From the NCBI GenBank assembly GCA_937927975.1, contig CALEZT010000258.1, positions 11,657 to 75,656 of the forward strand: a stretch of 64,000 nucleotides of DNA. The letters are read 5' to 3'. The DNA comes from an uncultured Phycisphaerales bacterium (lineage in GTDB: Bacteria > Planctomycetota > Phycisphaerae > Sedimentisphaerales > Anaerobacaceae). The notes beneath the pieces were generated by a model. That model searched no databases. It was not told the DNA's origin and was given only the letters and a program-made list of their open reading frames with translations. Positions 42,382-51,156 of this stretch are shown one piece after another (the first letter of the stretch is position 1; each line of letters begins with the position of its first letter). The position numbers and the translations under genes were made by a program.

Positions 42382-43380
42382 ATGAGAGAGCTTCAGAACC
42401 GGATTGAATCGCGGCTCAATCGACGCGAGTTCTTGCAGCGGACGGCGCTGGCCGGAGCGGGGTTGGCGGTGGGAGCGGCTGGCGTGCGGGCGAGCGAGAG
42501 CGGCGGGGCGGAGTTGCCGACGCGCGTGCTGGGCCGGACGGGGGCCAAGGTCACCATCCTTGGGTTGGGGACTGCGCCGATTGGGGAGGCTCGCGGCGAT
42601 CTGGGCGAGGCGGTCAAGATCTTCAGCGAAGTGATCGATCGCGGCGTCAACTTCGTCGATACCGCGCGGATTTACGGCATCGCGGAAGAGGCTCTGGGGC
42701 AGGCGCTCGCCACCCGGCGGGACAAGGTGTTCCTCGTGACCAAGTGCTGGACCGACACCGGTTCGCGGGCCCAGCAGATGTTCGAGGAATCGCTGCGGAC
42801 GCTCAAGACCGACCACGTGGACCTCGTGCATATCCACAACGTCGGCAACAAGAACCTCGACAAGGTCCTGGCCAAGGACGGCATCCTCGAATACCTGCTC
42901 AAGCAGAAACAGGCCGGCAAGACCCGTTTCATCGGGCTCTCGGGCCACGAGAGGCCGCCGGTGTTCCTCAAGATGCTGGAGACCGACCAGATCGACGTCG
43001 TGATGCCGGTGATGAACTACGCCGACCGCAACATCTACGACTTCGAGGGCAAGGTGTTGCCCGAGTGCCGCAAGCGCAACGTGGGCGTCGTCGCGATGAA
43101 GGTCTACGCCGGCATCAAGGGCGGCTTCCCCAACCACCGCAACGCCTCGGTCGGCTGCAACACGCCGCCGGAGATGCTGGGCAAGGCTCTCGCCTACGCC
43201 CTGGATCTCGAAGGCGTCAGCGTGGCCAACGTGGGACCGTTCACGATGGAGCAGGCGATTCAGAACGTCGAGCTGGCCAGGCGGTACAAACCGCTGACAG
43301 AGACCGAACGCCAGGAGCTGCTGGCCTTCGGCAAACAACTCGCTGCGACTCTCGGCCCTCGATACGGCCCGGTGGCGTGA
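42382..43380 (+). CDS. Aldo/keto reductase with Tat signal
   Basis: 332 residues after GGAGGTG. Tat-type N-terminus NRREFLQRTALAGAGLAVGAAG. Aldo/keto reductase barrel beginning RVLGRTGAKVTILGLGT. The catalytic tetrad appears as Asp and Tyr in NFVDTARIYG, Lys in FLVTKCW and His in DLVHIHN. The C-terminal region has NVGPFTMEQAIQNVELA. A Tat-exported reductase would carry its cofactor out folded; a substrate cannot be assigned. It is closely followed (42 bp) by the cytochrome/sugar dehydrogenase gene, suggesting one transcript. Confidence 0.9.
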   Translation: MRELQNRIESRLNRREFLQRTALAGAGLAVGAAGVRASESGGAELPTRVLGRTGAKVTILGLGTAPIGEARGDLGEAVKIFSEVIDRGVNFVDTARIYGIAEEALGQALATRRDKVFLVTKCWTDTGSRAQQMFEESLRTLKTDHVDLVHIHNVGNKNLDKVLAKDGILEYLLKQKQAGKTRFIGLSGHERPPVFLKMLETDQIDVVMPVMNYADRNIYDFEGKVLPECRKRNVGVVAMKVYAGIKGGFPNHRNASVGCNTPPEMLGKALAYALDLEGVSVANVGPFTMEQAIQNVELARRYKPLTETERQELLAFGKQLAATLGPRYGPVA

Positions 43381-43422
43381 CAGGGAACTGATTTCGCGGC
43401 TGATGCAGAAGGGGGATTTGCC

Positions 43423-44850
43423 ATGAGGTGCATGAGGTTCGTTCTGATGGTCGCCCTGGGATGGAGCGGTCTGCGCGCGGGGATGGCGGCCGGCGCGGCA
43501 TCGGCCGGACGCGATCTGTACATGGAGAAATGCGCCTCCTGCCACGGCGAGCGGCTGCAGGGCGGCAACGCCCAAAGTCTCGTCGACGGCATCTGGCAGT
43601 TCGGCTCCGACCGCGGCTACATCGTTCGCAACATCAAGTATGGCATCCCGCACCTGGGCATGCCCTCCTACGAGAAGACGCTGACCGATCCGCAGATCAG
43701 TCTGATCGTCGATTTCCTGCGTGACTCCGAGAGACAGGCGGGGGCCAAGCCGCCCGCTCCGCCCAAAGAGCTTGAGACGCTCGACTACTACATCAAAGTG
43801 GAAGTCTGGGCGGAGGGTCTCGCGGTCCCGTGGAGCATCGACTGGCTCGATTCCCGGCGGGCGTTGGTCACCGAGCGGCTTGGCCGACTGCGGCTCGTCG
43901 AGGACGGCAAGACGCACCCAAAGCCGATCGCCGGCACGCCCCAGGTGCTCAGCGAAGGGCAGGGGGGGCTGCTCGATGTCGCGGTCGATCCGAATTATGC
44001 GAAAGAGGGGTGGGTCTATCTCGCCTATAGCCATGCGTTGGAGAAAGGGACTGGTGGTGGCGGGATTCTCTCGATGACCCGAATCGTGCGAGGGCGCATC
44101 AAGGACGACGCGTGGGTCGATGAGCAGGTCGTCTACGAGGCGCCGCACGCATCCTACCGGACCACGCGACACCACTATGGTTGTCGGATCGTGTTCGACC
44201 CGCAAGGCTACCTGTTCTTCGGTATCGGCGATCGCGGCGTGGGCGCCGACGCCCAGGATCTCGGTCGGCCCAACGGCAAGATCCATCGCATCCACCGCGA
44301 CGGCAAAGTGCCGAAAGATAATCCGTTCGTGAACCGCCAGGGGGCGTTGCCCACGATCTTCAGCTATGGCCACCGCAATCCGCAGGGCCTGGCGGTCCAT
44401 CCCAAGACCGGTCGGGTCTGGGAGACCGAACACGGCCCCATGGGCGGCGACGAGCTGAACCTGATCTCGGCGGGCCTCAATTACGGCTGGCCGGAAGTGA
44501 CTTACGGCCTCGACTATGATGGGACCGTCATCTCGAAGCTCCGCGAGAAGCCCGGCATGGAGGTCCCCAACTACTACTGGCGACCCTCTCCCGCCCTGTG
44601 CGGACTCGATTTCTATCGAGGCCGCCTGTTTCCCAAGTGGAACAACCATCTGCTCAACGGCGCGCTGAAGTACGAACAGGTCGAATTGCTCGACATCGAG
44701 CAGGACCGCGTGATCCACGTGGAGACGATCCTCAAGAACGCAGGTCGCGTGCGGGACGTCGCCTGCGGTCCCGACGGCGCGATCTACGTCGTTCTGAACA
44801 ATCCCGGCATCGTCCTGCGTCTGACTCCGTCGGGCGAGAAGCTGCCCTAG
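43423..44850 (+). CDS. Cytochrome c / PQQ-dependent aldose dehydrogenase-type fusion
   Basis: 475 residues. Signal peptide about 1-28. Residues about 28-110 form a c-type cytochrome: heme motif CASCHG (Cys37, Cys40, His41) and a likely axial Met in HLGMPSYEK. Residues about 115-475 form a six-bladed propeller of the soluble glucose/sorbosone dehydrogenase type (LAVPWSIDWLDSRRALVTER, EGQGGLLDVAVDPNY, IFSYGHRNPQGLAVHP, ETEHGPMGGDELNLI, GLNYGWPEVTYG). Such enzymes oxidise aldoses with PQQ; the fused heme domain would pass electrons onward in the periplasm. The start ATG 43423 follows GGGGGA; an ATG nine bases later is possible. No PQQ synthesis gene is nearby. Confidence 0.92.
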   Translation: MRCMRFVLMVALGWSGLRAGMAAGAASAGRDLYMEKCASCHGERLQGGNAQSLVDGIWQFGSDRGYIVRNIKYGIPHLGMPSYEKTLTDPQISLIVDFLRDSERQAGAKPPAPPKELETLDYYIKVEVWAEGLAVPWSIDWLDSRRALVTERLGRLRLVEDGKTHPKPIAGTPQVLSEGQGGLLDVAVDPNYAKEGWVYLAYSHALEKGTGGGGILSMTRIVRGRIKDDAWVDEQVVYEAPHASYRTTRHHYGCRIVFDPQGYLFFGIGDRGVGADAQDLGRPNGKIHRIHRDGKVPKDNPFVNRQGALPTIFSYGHRNPQGLAVHPKTGRVWETEHGPMGGDELNLISAGLNYGWPEVTYGLDYDGTVISKLREKPGMEVPNYYWRPSPALCGLDFYRGRLFPKWNNHLLNGALKYEQVELLDIEQDRVIHVETILKNAGRVRDVACGPDGAIYVVLNNPGIVLRLTPSGEKLP

Positions 44851-44952
44851 ATTTGACGCGGCCTGTTCCACGGGGTATACTCCTGGGGACGCCAGCCGCA
44901 GGCTGTCGTCTGAGAAATGTCCAGAATCCGAAGCCGAATTGGAGAGACGACG

Positions 44953-45915
44953 ATGGCTCATGAGATGACAAGACGTGCGTTCTGCGGGTCGGCGATTGCG
45001 GCAGGCGTTGTGGTCGGCGCCGTGGGGCCCGTCCAGGCCGCGGAATCGAAGGGAGCCGTCAAGTTCTTCAAGAACCTCTCGCCGGGCCATCTTGGCGTTC
45101 GGGCCAATTCGCAGCAGGCGCTGGACTACGCGGTCAAGTACGGGTTCGGCGGCATCGCACCGAACGAGGGCGAGTTCGAGAACAAGTCCGCCGCCGAGAT
45201 CAGCCAGTGGCTGGCGACGATGAAGGACAAAGGCATTCGATACGGCGTCGCCGGCCTGTCGGTCGACTTTCGCGGCAGCGACGAGAAGTTCCGCAGCGAC
45301 TTCGCCCAGTACCCCAGGCGTGCGGCCCTCCTGAAGCAACTGGGCGTCACTCGCGTCGCGACCTGGATCCTGCCGGGCAGCAACGATCTGACGTACCTGG
45401 AGAACTTCAAGCAGCACGAGACGCGCCTTCGCGAGGCCGCCAAGGTGCTTGGCGACAACGGCATCCGCCTGGGCCTGGAGTTCGTAGGCCCGAGGACTTC
45501 GCGATCGCGATTCCGCTACCCCTTCGCCTGCGCGCAGCGGGACATGATGGAACTCGTCACCGCGATCGGCGCCGGCAACGTCGGCCTGCTCGTGGACAGT
45601 TGGCACTGGTACACCTCGCACGGGACGATCGAGGAACTCATGCAGCTCTCGAACAAGGACATCGTGCACGTGCACGTCAACGACGCGCCGGCCGGGGTGA
45701 AAGTCGATGAGCAGATCGACAGCCGGCGAACGTTGCCCGCGACGACCGGCGTGATCGACATGAAGGGTTTCATCAACGCGCTGGTGAAGATCGGCTACGA
45801 CGGCCCGGTGGAGGTCGAGCCCTTCGACCAGGAACTGCGGAAGCTCGAACCCGACGCCGCGGTGCAGAAGACTGCCGAGTCGCTCGGCCGGGTCTGGGGT
45901 CTCATCGCCCTCTGA
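44953..45915 (+). CDS. Xylose-isomerase-like TIM-barrel protein (sugar phosphate isomerase/epimerase family), exported
   Basis: 320 residues from the ATG at 44953 (GGAGAG upstream). Tat-like N-terminus TRRAFCGSAIAAGVVVGAVG. The AP_endonuc_2 barrel is recognisable by YAVKYGFGGIAPNEGEFE, GLEFVGPRTSR, VGLLVDSWHWYTS, DIVHVHVNDAPAG and DGPVEVEPFDQEL. His and Glu residues at these positions normally hold a divalent metal. The family isomerises or epimerises sugars and inositols; many planctomycete members sit beside MocA-type oxidoreductases, as here. The precise reaction is unknown. It is probably the last gene of the 42094-45915 group. Confidence 0.88.
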   Translation: MAHEMTRRAFCGSAIAAGVVVGAVGPVQAAESKGAVKFFKNLSPGHLGVRANSQQALDYAVKYGFGGIAPNEGEFENKSAAEISQWLATMKDKGIRYGVAGLSVDFRGSDEKFRSDFAQYPRRAALLKQLGVTRVATWILPGSNDLTYLENFKQHETRLREAAKVLGDNGIRLGLEFVGPRTSRSRFRYPFACAQRDMMELVTAIGAGNVGLLVDSWHWYTSHGTIEELMQLSNKDIVHVHVNDAPAGVKVDEQIDSRRTLPATTGVIDMKGFINALVKIGYDGPVEVEPFDQELRKLEPDAAVQKTAESLGRVWGLIAL

Positions 45916-46790
45916 TCCCCTTCGTCCTTGAATCGCCGCATCCACCGCGGCCGAATGTGCGAAACGAACCCAATTTGACGACAGGTCAGGCGGGTTGCAC
46001 GTGCGACAAGTGTTTGGCTCATAAAGGTTTATGGGGAGTTGGCGTCTAGGTGCGACCGGGGAACACCAGCTCAATCTGTCGCCGGTCGGGCTCTCGGGAT
46101 TGGCTTCGTTTCGCAGATTCCTTTCCTCTGTCTTGCTGCCTCGTTCCCGTGAATTGGCTTCGTTTCGCATATCCGTCCCACTTCAAACTTGACACTTCAC
46201 ACTTGAAACTCCCCTCGAATTGGCTTCGTTCGTCACGTGTGACAGGCAGGAACGCATAAGGACCCTCTTCCGCGGCTATGACAGCGATTGGAGCAACGGT
46301 TGCGACCGGACTCGATAGGCCGATCCCGCCTGATCGGCCGCCCGCCAAGACAGGCCTCATCCTAATAAGACGCTTGGAGACGCCCGGGTGTTTCATATAA
46401 ATCGAAAGCGGCATGATATTTTCTTTGTTATCAGGTCTTTCGCTGTTCGCCGCCGGTCTTCGCCGGCGCTTTCATGGTCTGCCCCTTCGTGGCGGAACAT
46501 CTCTGCTGGAAGCCTCTGAAGCGAAAAACGCGTCTCGGAACCCAGCCAAAAGCCCATGACGTGCAAGCCACAAGGCCTTGTCCGGACGGCCAAACCGGCA
46601 GATCTCCCTCGCACGCCCGCGGGCATGCATGGCTCGCCTGCTGTGTGAAACGGCCAGGTGTGACTCCCTCCCTGGCGGGAACTTCCCATCGCCACTTTTT
46701 CGGCCTGGCTGCTCGTCTACCGCACCGACGGTGAGGACCTGATCCTCGAACGAATGGGCTCCCATTCAGAGTTATTCGGGTAGGCACGAT
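45916..46790. other. Repeat-rich non-coding spacer
   Basis: 875 bp between the TIM-barrel gene and the TIR gene. The first half holds the three-copy repeat at 46097-46232. The second half (about 46390-46790) has overlapping short frames in several phases but none with a ribosome site or recognisable product. I see no RNA gene. Confidence 0.6.
46097..46232. repeat. Three copies of a GAATTGGCTTCGTTTCGCA repeat
   Basis: Copies at about 46097-46114, 46151-46169 and 46217-46232, the last degenerate. On the minus strand the unit reads RNEAN in one frame, a string I associate with intergenic repeats in planctomycete genomes. Between copies 2 and 3 there is a short CACTT/CAAACTTGA-type repeat (about 46179-46210). 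Confidence 0.75.
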
Positions 46791-47687
46791 TCAGCATTGC
46801 ATGGCTTTCATCAAGTCCGCAGCCACGGCGTCCACACCCTTGTCAGTGGATGTAGCCCATATTCCTGCAAGTATAGGGAAGTTCTGCTGAACGGTCTTGG
46901 CATCCACATTGTGCCAAACTGGAAGGACCACGTCTCGGCCGTCGGTTTCCTTGGCGAAGCCGCCATCCAACTCTTTCTGTGGCCACTCCTTTTTCAGAAA
47001 GGCAGGACTGACGACAACGACTACATAGCGTGAATGCGACAATCCATCCTCAATGCTGCGTCGCAAGCTCATGCCGACGGTCAGAACAAGCTCGTCAAGC
47101 CATACTCGCATGCCCTTCTCCTGAAGCGCCCTCGCAAGGGGTCGCACAAGGGTGGCCTTGTCCTCAGAAGCGTGGCTTATGAAGACGTCCCACACGGAGG
47201 CGTTGCTCAGCGGAGGTGTTCCTGTATCAGGTACCGCTGGGGTCACTGGGAGTTCTGTGCCAATCTCCAGCCGCTGCCGGACAAGTTGAAATCCCTGTAT
47301 GACATCCGCTGTTGCTCCAGGAGAATCATGCTTAATAGCCGCCAGCGATTCACGCCACTCGGGGCCATGCAAAGGAGGATACGGCCAGTGGGCTTCCACG
47401 GCGTTCGCAATGGGTAATAGATCGGCCTCTATGCTGTTAACCACTGGACGAACAGCTACATCGTAGAAGGGCGTGCGATGATTGTACCTGCGTCTCTCCT
47501 GGTACATAGACTGGACGCATTGGAGGTGCTCAATCTTGGCGATGACCCTGGAGACTACCTCAAGCATCGTCCGCCCCGGCATCTTCTCCAGTTCGGCCAG
47601 TATCTCGTTCGGCTCTCTGGGCCGGGGCGGTTCTGGTCTTCCCGGTTCAGGCCGCAGGTTATTGAACGGGAATATTGACATGCCCAT
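46791..47687 (-). CDS. TIR-domain protein with unknown helical N-terminal domain
   Basis: 298 residues from the ATG at 47687 behind GAGGAGG (a second ATG two codons later). Residues about 166-298 form a TIR domain: WDVFISHASEDK, VWLDELVLTVGMSLRRSI, YVVVVVSPAFLKKEWPQKELDG, VVLPVWHNV. Glu199 in LDEL aligns with the catalytic Glu of bacterial NAD-cleaving TIR proteins such as AbTIR (from memory), so NADase activity is plausible. Residues 1-160 are proline-rich at first, then mostly helical and not recognised. No signal peptide or membrane segment. It is divergent from the membrane-protein gene at 48068, with the two candidate promoters back to back. Possible roles are antiphage defence or signalling; no Thoeris, CBASS or Argonaute partner is visible. 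Confidence 0.88.
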   Translation of the reverse strand: MGMSIFPFNNLRPEPGRPEPPRPREPNEILAELEKMPGRTMLEVVSRVIAKIEHLQCVQSMYQERRRYNHRTPFYDVAVRPVVNSIEADLLPIANAVEAHWPYPPLHGPEWRESLAAIKHDSPGATADVIQGFQLVRQRLEIGTELPVTPAVPDTGTPPLSNASVWDVFISHASEDKATLVRPLARALQEKGMRVWLDELVLTVGMSLRRSIEDGLSHSRYVVVVVSPAFLKKEWPQKELDGGFAKETDGRDVVLPVWHNVDAKTVQQNFPILAGIWATSTDKGVDAVAADLMKAMQC

Positions 47688-47823
47688 AGAGCCTCCTCAA
47701 TTGATGGATTCGCCACCCCCGGGAAAAGAGAATCGTGGCCGGGAAGGGTGTTGTGGACACGGTTTCCCCGACCGCGATGGATGGCATGATTCAAGGTGTA
47801 CTGTTTCCGAGTCCACGCCCACC

Positions 47824-47852
47824 ATTATGCTCAGAACCGGACAGGGTTTCAA
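47824..47852 (-). promoter_or_regulatory. Candidate promoter for the TIR gene
   Basis: On the minus strand TTGAAA, a 17-base spacer and CATAAT, with a leader of about 130 bases. Confidence 0.5.
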
Positions 47853-47861
47853 GGTTGTTAC

Positions 47862-47890
47862 TTGCTTCCGGCAGGGCCGGACTCTACAAT
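47862..47890 (+). promoter_or_regulatory. Candidate promoter for the membrane-protein gene at 48068
   Basis: TTGCTT, a 17-base spacer and TACAAT, with a leader of about 170 bases. Its -35 is nine bases from the -35 of the divergent TIR promoter. Confidence 0.5.
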
Positions 47891-48067
47891 CAGGGTGGTT
47901 GGCGGCACACACTTTGGATGAATCACAAACGCGGGGCGATGGGTGCCGTTGGGAGAATATGCTGTGATGGAAGAAGAGATGGGTCTCCGTGAGAGACTTG
48001 ATCTACTGGTCTTACGTTCGGTCGCGTGATTGCCTTGCCGCCACATGTGTCTTGAGGAGAGACAGCG

Positions 48068-48829
48068 ATGACAGAAGGGAAAAATCGTCGAATGGCCCAG
48101 GGCAGAGCAAGCACTTGGCTCGGATGGGCTCTATTTGCGCCCGGCTTGCTTGTTCTCGTCGGAGCACTTACGAGGGGAGAAGGCTATTTTCACCTTGGAG
48201 ACACCCCAGCCCAGATCGCAGGCGGCTGGTTGGGATTCAATGGTCTGACGCTCAGTGCGTTTCTCCTGGCACTCTATGCCGGGATCGTGAAGAAGAACAG
48301 GTCTGGTCGCCTCTTGCTTGCAGCTTCAATCGCGCTCCTGGCTGTCTCGACGGTTCTATCTCTCAGACCCACGGATACCCAGTTTCCCCCTGATGCCGTC
48401 GAGTTCGTGACTTCAGAGTTCACAGAATTTGAGGTGGCTTTTCCGCATGCGCAAACCAGGAAGATGGCATACGTGCAAGGGGTTGAGGTCACTGCTTACG
48501 AAACCAAGTATGCGGAGTCCCCGCACCTTCGAGTGGAATTCACTCCGCTGGCCAATCCAACGGCCCAAGTACTCGACCTCCGAAACATGCTGGAGGAACA
48601 TGCTCGACTGGCCGGGCTCCATCTACCGCAGATCACCGTTGCTGACGACGATATAGGGAGAGTGGGCACATACTCGGGAACAAAAACCGTGGCTTCGGTG
48701 GAACTCCGGGTATTCGGAAAGGTGGTACTTGGAACACAGTCCATGGTAAGCTGTCTTGTTGTTGAACCCCTTGCGGAGTTTCCATCGACGGATAGCGCAC
48801 TTCTCCTCGGGGGTATTCGACGGAAGTGA
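48068..48829 (+). CDS. Membrane protein of unknown function
   Basis: 253 residues after GAGGAG. Three hydrophobic segments are visible: about 17-35 (LGWALFAPGLLVLVGAL), 51-72 (GGWLGFNGLTLSAFLLALYAGI) and 80-98 (RLLLAASIALLAVSTVLSL). The remaining 150 residues are soluble, with alternating strand-like stretches (FEVAFPHAQTRKMAYVQGVE; SVELRVFGKVVLG) and no motif I recognise. It lies divergent to the TIR gene and shares the intergenic promoter region. No sign of transfer beyond the repeat-rich flanks. It could be a partner of the TIR protein, but there is no direct evidence. Confidence 0.7.
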   Translation: MTEGKNRRMAQGRASTWLGWALFAPGLLVLVGALTRGEGYFHLGDTPAQIAGGWLGFNGLTLSAFLLALYAGIVKKNRSGRLLLAASIALLAVSTVLSLRPTDTQFPPDAVEFVTSEFTEFEVAFPHAQTRKMAYVQGVEVTAYETKYAESPHLRVEFTPLANPTAQVLDLRNMLEEHARLAGLHLPQITVADDDIGRVGTYSGTKTVASVELRVFGKVVLGTQSMVSCLVVEPLAEFPSTDSALLLGGIRRK

Positions 48830-49696
48830 CCTGCCCTGCGGATGGTGGGTGCGAGCAATCCCGTCCTACCTGCCCGCGCATCGCTTTGACCATACCTGAT
48901 TCCAGTCCAGAGGACTGCCTGTTGGTTTGTGGGGGACTTCCGGGGGGGACTTCCCGAGTTCAGCCCTTCGTTCACGTTTTTGCGCTGGGGGTGAGGGCAG
49001 GGCCAGCCCTCAAGCATGCAATTCAGGGACTCGGTGTCACGCCTGCGCATTTCAGCGGTTCTTGACCTGCTCCGAGGCGGCACGCCCGAGGCGGTCGTGC
49101 TGGGGGAGTTTGTCGCATTGGGGCCTCCGGTTTGAAACGCGAGCGAGACGTTCGCTTGGGGCCGTGCGGATCGGGCGCGATGGGTGGTGAGGCGTGCGGA
49201 GCACCCTTTGTGCTGGTGGCTGGCAAGCGTTAAACTCCCGCCGCTTGCGGCGGAATCCGGATCGGTCCGGTCCTTCCGTTGCCACGAATGGGGGACTCTG
49301 TCATACGGGCGACGCATGCGTCGCCCCTACGAAAACTCCCGCCGGATGCGACTGCTTCTGCCGCTTCCACGCATTCACGCCTCTACGCTTCCGCGGGCTA
49401 GCCGGCGACCTCGACCAGTTCATCGACCGCCATCTCGGCCCTGATGATCAGCCCGACGATCGGCAGGAGAAACTGCCCCTCCTGGTAGCAGCCATCGCTT
49501 TGCTCTCAACCTTCAACTGCCGATGGGACAACCTCTGTCCGGGTTCAGAATGGGAGAATCGAACAGAAGCTCCGGAGCGAGCTTGTCTGAGGGTGTGGCG
49601 GAAGGGAGGGGGATAGGATTGCAGTGTGCCCGCGTGGGGCTGGCTCGGGGCCGCCTTCTGAGACTCGTCAGGCGGGCACACCTGCTATCGTGGGGT
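48830..49696. repeat. Repeat-rich non-coding spacer with palindromes
   Basis: 867 bp between convergent genes with no supported gene. It contains a perfect 20-bp palindrome at 49307-49326 (centre GCATGC, arms starting GGGCGAC), a CCGCCGCTTGCGGCGG-type hairpin at about 49238, a degenerate relative of the prepilin-gene octamer repeat at 49363-49392, and a 10-bp inverted repeat (GTGTGCCCGC at 49624 and GCGGGCACAC at 49673) that may end the helicase transcript. Confidence 0.65.
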
Positions 49697-50971
49697 CTAT
49701 CGTCGGCGGATGCCGCTGCGCCGTCTGCCGCCGCCTCTTCGGGGTCGGTGGGACGCGAGCGACTTCTTCTCGACCGGCTTGGGTCGCGGCATGTCGGGGG
49801 CCGCCCAGTCGAAGCCCTCGCAGCTCTCGAACTCGAACTCCTTGCTGATGAACTTCTCGATCTTGCGGAAGTTCTCCTGCTCATCGGGCGCGACGAACGT
49901 GATGGCGTCGCCGGTAGAGGCGGCCCGTCCGGTCCGGCCGATGCGGTGAATGTAGTCTTCCGCGTAGGCCGGCACGTCGTAGTTGATGACGTGCGAGATG
50001 CCGTCGATGTCGATTCCGCGGGCGGCGATGTCCGTGGCGACCATGACCTGGTACTTGCCGCGTCGGAAGCCGTCCATGGCGCGTTCCCGCTGGCCCTGGC
50101 TTCGGCCGGAGTGCATCGCGATGGCGTGGATGCCTGCCTTCTCGAGCTTGCGGTGGATCTTGTCGGCCCCGTGCTTGGTTCGCGAGAAGATCAGGACGCA
50201 GGTCATCTGGCCGTTCTTGAGCATGTGGAGCAGCAGATCCATCTTGGCGGTCTTGTAGACCGGGTAGAAATGCTGCGTGATCGTCTCGATCGGGTTTCGC
50301 GGGACGCCGATCTGGATCATCTCCGGGTCTTTCATGATCCCGGCGGACAGCGCCTTGACCTCCGGCGAGATCGTGGCCGAGAAGAGCATCGTCTGGCGAT
50401 GCGTGGGCAACGCGCCGATGATCTTCCGCACGTCCAGGATGAACCCCATGTCCAGCATGCGGTCGGCCTCGTCCAGGACGAGCACCTCGACGCGCGTCAG
50501 GTCGATCGTTCGCTGCCGCATGTGGTCCATCAGGCGGCCGGGGGTGGCCACGACGATGTCGACGCCGCGACGCAGTGCGGTAAGCTGGCCCTTGATGCTC
50601 ACGCCGCCGTAGATGGCGGCGGCCCGCAACGGGGTGAAGCGGCCGTACTCGCGGATCGACATGTCGACCTGCACGGCCAGCTCCCGCGTCGGAGTGAGGA
50701 TCAGGCAGCGGATCGCTCGCTTGGCGTCCTTCGCTTTGCCGTGCCGCTCCGGAGCGCCCACATCGGTGGGGGATTCATGACTGAGCCGGTTGAGGATCGG
50801 CAGCACGAAAGCAGCCGTTTTGCCCGTGCCCGTCTGGGCACAGCCGATGATGTCTTTGCCGCTGACCGCGGCGGGGATGGCCTTCGACTGAATCTCCGTC
50901 GGGGCCGTGTAGCCGGTTGCGAGGATTCCCTGCACCAGCGGGTCGGAGAGACCGAATTTCGTGAATGGCAT
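49697..50971 (-). CDS. DEAD-box RNA helicase, RhlE-like
   Basis: 424 residues. All core motifs are present: Q motif (GYTAPTEIQSKAIP), AQTGTGKT, PTRELA, TPGRLMDH, DEAD (LVLDEADRML), SAT, ARGIDI and HRIGRTGRA. The C-terminal tail is short and basic (RPRRGGGRRRSGIRRR), as in RhlE-type proteins. It unwinds RNA duplexes in the cytoplasm, in ribosome assembly or RNA decay. It lies downstream of the EF-G gene on the same strand, separated by a 185-bp spacer holding a long hairpin (51028-51146). No obvious ribosome site precedes the ATG; GCAAGGGTATT is the nearest purine-rich stretch. Confidence 0.93.
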   Translation of the reverse strand: MPFTKFGLSDPLVQGILATGYTAPTEIQSKAIPAAVSGKDIIGCAQTGTGKTAAFVLPILNRLSHESPTDVGAPERHGKAKDAKRAIRCLILTPTRELAVQVDMSIREYGRFTPLRAAAIYGGVSIKGQLTALRRGVDIVVATPGRLMDHMRQRTIDLTRVEVLVLDEADRMLDMGFILDVRKIIGALPTHRQTMLFSATISPEVKALSAGIMKDPEMIQIGVPRNPIETITQHFYPVYKTAKMDLLLHMLKNGQMTCVLIFSRTKHGADKIHRKLEKAGIHAIAMHSGRSQGQRERAMDGFRRGKYQVMVATDIAARGIDIDGISHVINYDVPAYAEDYIHRIGRTGRAASTGDAITFVAPDEQENFRKIEKFISKEFEFESCEGFDWAAPDMPRPKPVEKKSLASHRPRRGGGRRRSGIRRR

Positions 50972-51027
50972 TTAATACCCTTGCAAAAGGTGAAGCCGCG
51001 GAGGACAGGGCCGCAAAGCTCCAAGCA

Positions 51028-51146
51028 CGAAATTCGAAACCCGAAACAAATCCAAATGACCCAAATACAAAGGACAGAAACGCTGGCACCCCGCCGGGCG
51101 CCTTTGGATTTTGGTCATTCGTGCTTGTTTCGGATTTCGAGTTTCG
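51028..51146. repeat. Long imperfect inverted repeat between EF-G and helicase genes
   Basis: The left arm (about 51028-51073, with CGAAATTCGAAACCCGAAAC) reappears reversed on the right (about 51100-51146, with TTTCGGATTTCGAGTTTCG), giving a hairpin of about 45 bp per side with mismatches and a GC-rich loop. Its 9-base units match the repeat at 5201-5236. It may act as a processing or termination site. Confidence 0.7.
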
Positions 51147-51156
51147 ATGTTCGGAT

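Noticed and set aside
42064..46170. Minus-strand 1368-residue open frame
   Set aside because: It spans four or more well-supported plus-strand genes and has no recognisable domain; a GC-bias artefact.
46097..46232. Possible CRISPR array
   Set aside because: Only three degenerate units with unequal spacing and no Cas genes.
46391..46787. Several overlapping minus-strand frames of about 100 residues
   Set aside because: Three phases are open at once with no ribosome site, which suggests GC-rich or decayed sequence rather than a gene.
49194..49616. 140-residue plus-strand frame near the palindromes
   Set aside because: It runs through palindromic repeats, has no ribosome site and no domain.
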